DNA of 64,000 nucleotides from Poriferisodalis sp963663635 (lineage in GTDB: Bacteria > Actinomycetota > Acidimicrobiia > Acidimicrobiales > Poriferisodalaceae): contig CAXXMY010000011.1 in the NCBI GenBank assembly GCA_963663635.2, positions 248,001-312,000 of the forward strand. The letters are read 5' to 3'. Position numbers and translations under genes: made by a program. Numbering within the stretch: the stretch's first letter is position 1; every line of letters starts with the position of its first letter. Under the pieces are notes generated by a model. It ran no database searches. It saw only the letters and a list, made by a program, of their open reading frames with translations, and was not told where the DNA came from. Shown piece after piece: positions 62,396 to 64,000 of this stretch.

Positions 62396-63356
62396 TCACG
62401 CAGGGCGGGGGCGCTCGCCGTAGTCGCTGTGAGGCGCATCCCGCTCGGCGATGACCTGGCGAAAGCCCTTCGTCTCGAAGTCCTCCACCCAGCGGTACGC
62501 CTCCTCGGTGTGCCGCGTGACACCGTCAAAAAACGTGCCGAGCAACTGGCTCGTGCGCAGTCCCATGTTCTCGAAGGCCTGGTTGATGAGCAGCTTGTTG
62601 AGCGCAAGCTGGTTCGCAGGGATGTGCGCGAGCCGGCGGGCGAACGCCTCAACCTGCTCGCCGAGCTCGTCGGGCGGGTACACGTAGGCGACCAGCCCGA
62701 TGCGGTGCGCCGTCTCGGCGTCGATGGCGTCGCCCGACAGCAAGAAACTGCTTGGCGTGCTCAAGGCCCAGCCGATACACCCACATCATCGTGGTGGGCG
62801 TGCCGTAGATGCGTGAGGGGGCATAACCGATGTGGGCATCGTCAGCCATGAACAGCAGGTCGCAGCACAGGACCATGTCGGTGGCCCCGCCGATCGCCCA
62901 GCCGTGGATCTGCCCCAGCACCGGCTTGGGACACTCCCAGATCTTCATGAACCGCTTGACGTTGTGGCCCATGAACTGCCAGTCCCGCACAGGGTCCCAC
63001 GCGCCTTCGCGAGGCTTCGGACCGGGGGCGCTGTACGGGCTGCCCCACGAGTCGTACAGCTCCCCTGAACTCGATTCTCCAGTGCTTGAGCCGCTGCCTC
63101 CGCCCGGGTTGAGGTCATAGCCGGCGGTGAGGGTCGGCCCGGCCCCGCGCAGGATGATCGACCGCACCGGTCGGGACGCGGTAGCCCGGTCAATGCCGTC
63201 TGCGACCCCTGCGATGACGGACTCCGTGAGGGTGTTCATGCGCTCAGGGCGGTTCAGCGTGATGATCGCAACGCTGTCGTCCTCTTCGTACAGCACTACT
63301 GGTTCCGCCTCTGCTCCGTCTCTCGGATCGCCTTCTGCGGATGGTTCTGCACTCAT
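62396..63356 (-). pseudogene. Enoyl-CoA hydratase/isomerase (crotonase) with a frameshift
   Basis: Start ATG 63356 (MSAEPSAEGDPRDGAEAEPVV). The first frame carries VAIITLNRPERMNTLTESV, ILRGAGPTLTAGYDLNPG, PVLGQIHGWAIGGATDMVLCCDLLFMADD and YAPSRIYGTPTTMMWVYRLGLEHAKQF. Near 62740 the frame changes. The second frame continues FLLSGDAIDAETAHRIGLVAYVYPP, the standard crotonase continuation, and ends at 62396. A one-base insertion in the TTTCTTGCTG stretch accounts for the break. Joined, the protein would be about 320 residues. The oxyanion-hole glycine region is intact. Pseudogene or assembly error; the crotonase family acts on 2-enoyl-CoA. Confidence 0.85.
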
Positions 63357-63771
63357 GACGCGGACGATAGTTGGGCGTGCAGCCGTAGCTCTAATCGAAG
63401 TTGCTTTGGGGGCGCCTCAGTATTCGACGTGCAGTCCTAACGCCACGGCAAGTTCTGTCACGAAGGCCAAGCCCTTGCCAACGCTGAGGTCTGCGTGAAC
63501 GATGGCTGTGTTGAACCAGTCACGGCCTGGTCCGTTGTTGTCGCAGATGATTGCTGGATGTCCAGCTTGTTCGACGATGGCGAGCAGTATCCGTATCGGA
63601 GAGTGTCGGTGGCCCCTGCGGCGCTGCGCCGTCGCTTGCCGGGGAGCGATCTTCGGCCTTCATTGCTTTGGTGTCTGGATTTTGTGGACGCATCCGCATA
63701 TTTGTCACACCGTTCGTGCATGATCTTGTCTAATCGATTGGCGGTTCAGAGCCGTCGACAAGGACAGACAA
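63357..63771. other. Intergenic region with a possible minus-strand gene remnant
   Basis: 415 bp without a clearly intact gene. On the minus strand one frame ending at 63417-63419 reads ILLAIVEQAGHPAIICDNNG, PGRDWFNTAIVHADLSVGKG and LAFVTELAVALGLHVEY. It looks protein-like but lacks a start codon in frame; a putative start MKAEDRSPASDG lies in another frame near 63662. It may be a frameshifted remnant. No CRISPR repeat-spacer structure is present. The right end supplies the upstream region and AAGGA ribosome site of the csb1-like gene. Confidence 0.35.
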
Positions 63772-64000
63772 ATGACTGAATTGACCTACGAGAAGCTGCG
63801 CGACGCCGTTGCGGGCGACGCGGTTGCGCTGCGCTCGATCACCAATCTGCAGCCGGCCGATGGTGAGGGCGGGAAAGTCTTCCCTCCGACGTATGCGGTC
63901 GCGAGCAGCGCCGAGCACAAGTATGCGATCGAGGAGCGACAGGTCGGCGACCGCGTGGTTACGACGGTGCTGCTCGACTCTGTGGCATCGCAGGCCAATC
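63772..64000 (+). CDS. Csb1/Cas7-like protein of a type I-G (I-U) CRISPR-Cas system, 3'-truncated by the window
   Basis: 76 codons are visible from ATG 63772, with AAGGA upstream (ACAAGGACAGACAA). Residues include LTYEKLRDAVAGDAVALRS, GKVFPPTYAVASS and the family-diagnostic VLLDSVASQAN near the edge. GKVFPPTY and LLDSVxSQAN are hallmarks of the GSU0053/Csb1 family, the Cas7 backbone protein of type I-G (formerly I-U) effector complexes. The protein normally runs to over 300 residues, so most of it, and other cas genes and arrays, should lie to the right. Confidence 0.88.
   Translation, partial: MTELTYEKLRDAVAGDAVALRSITNLQPADGEGGKVFPPTYAVASSAEHKYAIEERQVGDRVVTTVLLDSVASQAN

Noticed and set aside
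63357..63771. CRISPR array next to csb1
   Set aside because: No direct repeats with regular spacing occur here; any array must be outside the window.

Overview
This 64 kb window is GC-rich and densely coded, with GTG starts common and several probably leaderless genes. It carries four LLM-class (probably F420-dependent) flavin oxidoreductases, two acyl-CoA dehydrogenases, an acyl-CoA carboxylase carboxyltransferase, a crotonase, several short-chain dehydrogenases, an MmpL-type transporter and many conserved actinobacterial hypotheticals. That mix points to an actinobacterium, most likely an uncultured Acidimicrobiia-like lineage with a lipid and acyl-CoA degrading heterotrophic life. This assignment is inference; no rRNA or other phylogenetic marker was seen.

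Layout. 0-10 kb: a left-truncated hypothetical, an aminotransferase, an AlbA_2-type ATP-binding regulator bracketed by 21-bp direct repeats, a membrane protein, a divergent LLM oxidoreductase / PaaK-like ligase pair, a Fic protein, a NIPSNAP protein and an HpcH/HpaI aldolase. 9.9-13.4 kb: a divergent pair (membrane-helix protein and VWA protein). Both genes carry very recent perfect tandem duplications; one is frame-broken by an 8-bp insertion and the other has a duplicated start region. A VapBC toxin-antitoxin pair follows. 13.5-18.8 kb: amidohydrolase, AIM24 protein, a GWTDGLP-motif protein, an unknown protein and, most notably, a UGSC-family selenoprotein. Its in-frame TGA (codon 92) is followed by a perfect 8-bp hairpin that fits a bacterial SECIS element. 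A VOC protein ends this block. 18.9-27.5 kb: an MFS permease, then a 1,732-residue DnaQ exonuclease-DinG helicase-RecQ helicase fusion followed 38 bp later by a superfamily I helicase, forming a candidate repair or defence pair.

27.6-53.6 kb: housekeeping and catabolic genes, including tag, 5-formyl-THF cyclo-ligase, surE, an SbcD-like phosphoesterase, an ABC-F ATPase, an ABC substrate-binding lipoprotein with a very acidic linker, an FAD-linked oxidase, an acyl-CoA dehydrogenase, a YbaK-type deacylase, an MmpL transporter, a LysM-tailed secreted 5'-nucleotidase and a Ppx/GppA-HD phosphatase. 53.6-63.4 kb: acyl-CoA and redox genes interleaved with several broken genes (zinc alcohol dehydrogenase, second Fic gene, crotonase). 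The last 229 bases open a csb1-type (Cas7 of type I-G, formerly I-U) gene, so a CRISPR-Cas locus probably continues beyond the right edge.

The exciting signals are the UGSC selenoprotein with its neighbours, which ordinary gene callers would split at the TGA, and the triple nuclease-helicase fusion. Several frameshifts (10.98, 55.69, 60.7 and 62.74 kb) could be real decay or assembly errors, and raw reads would separate these.
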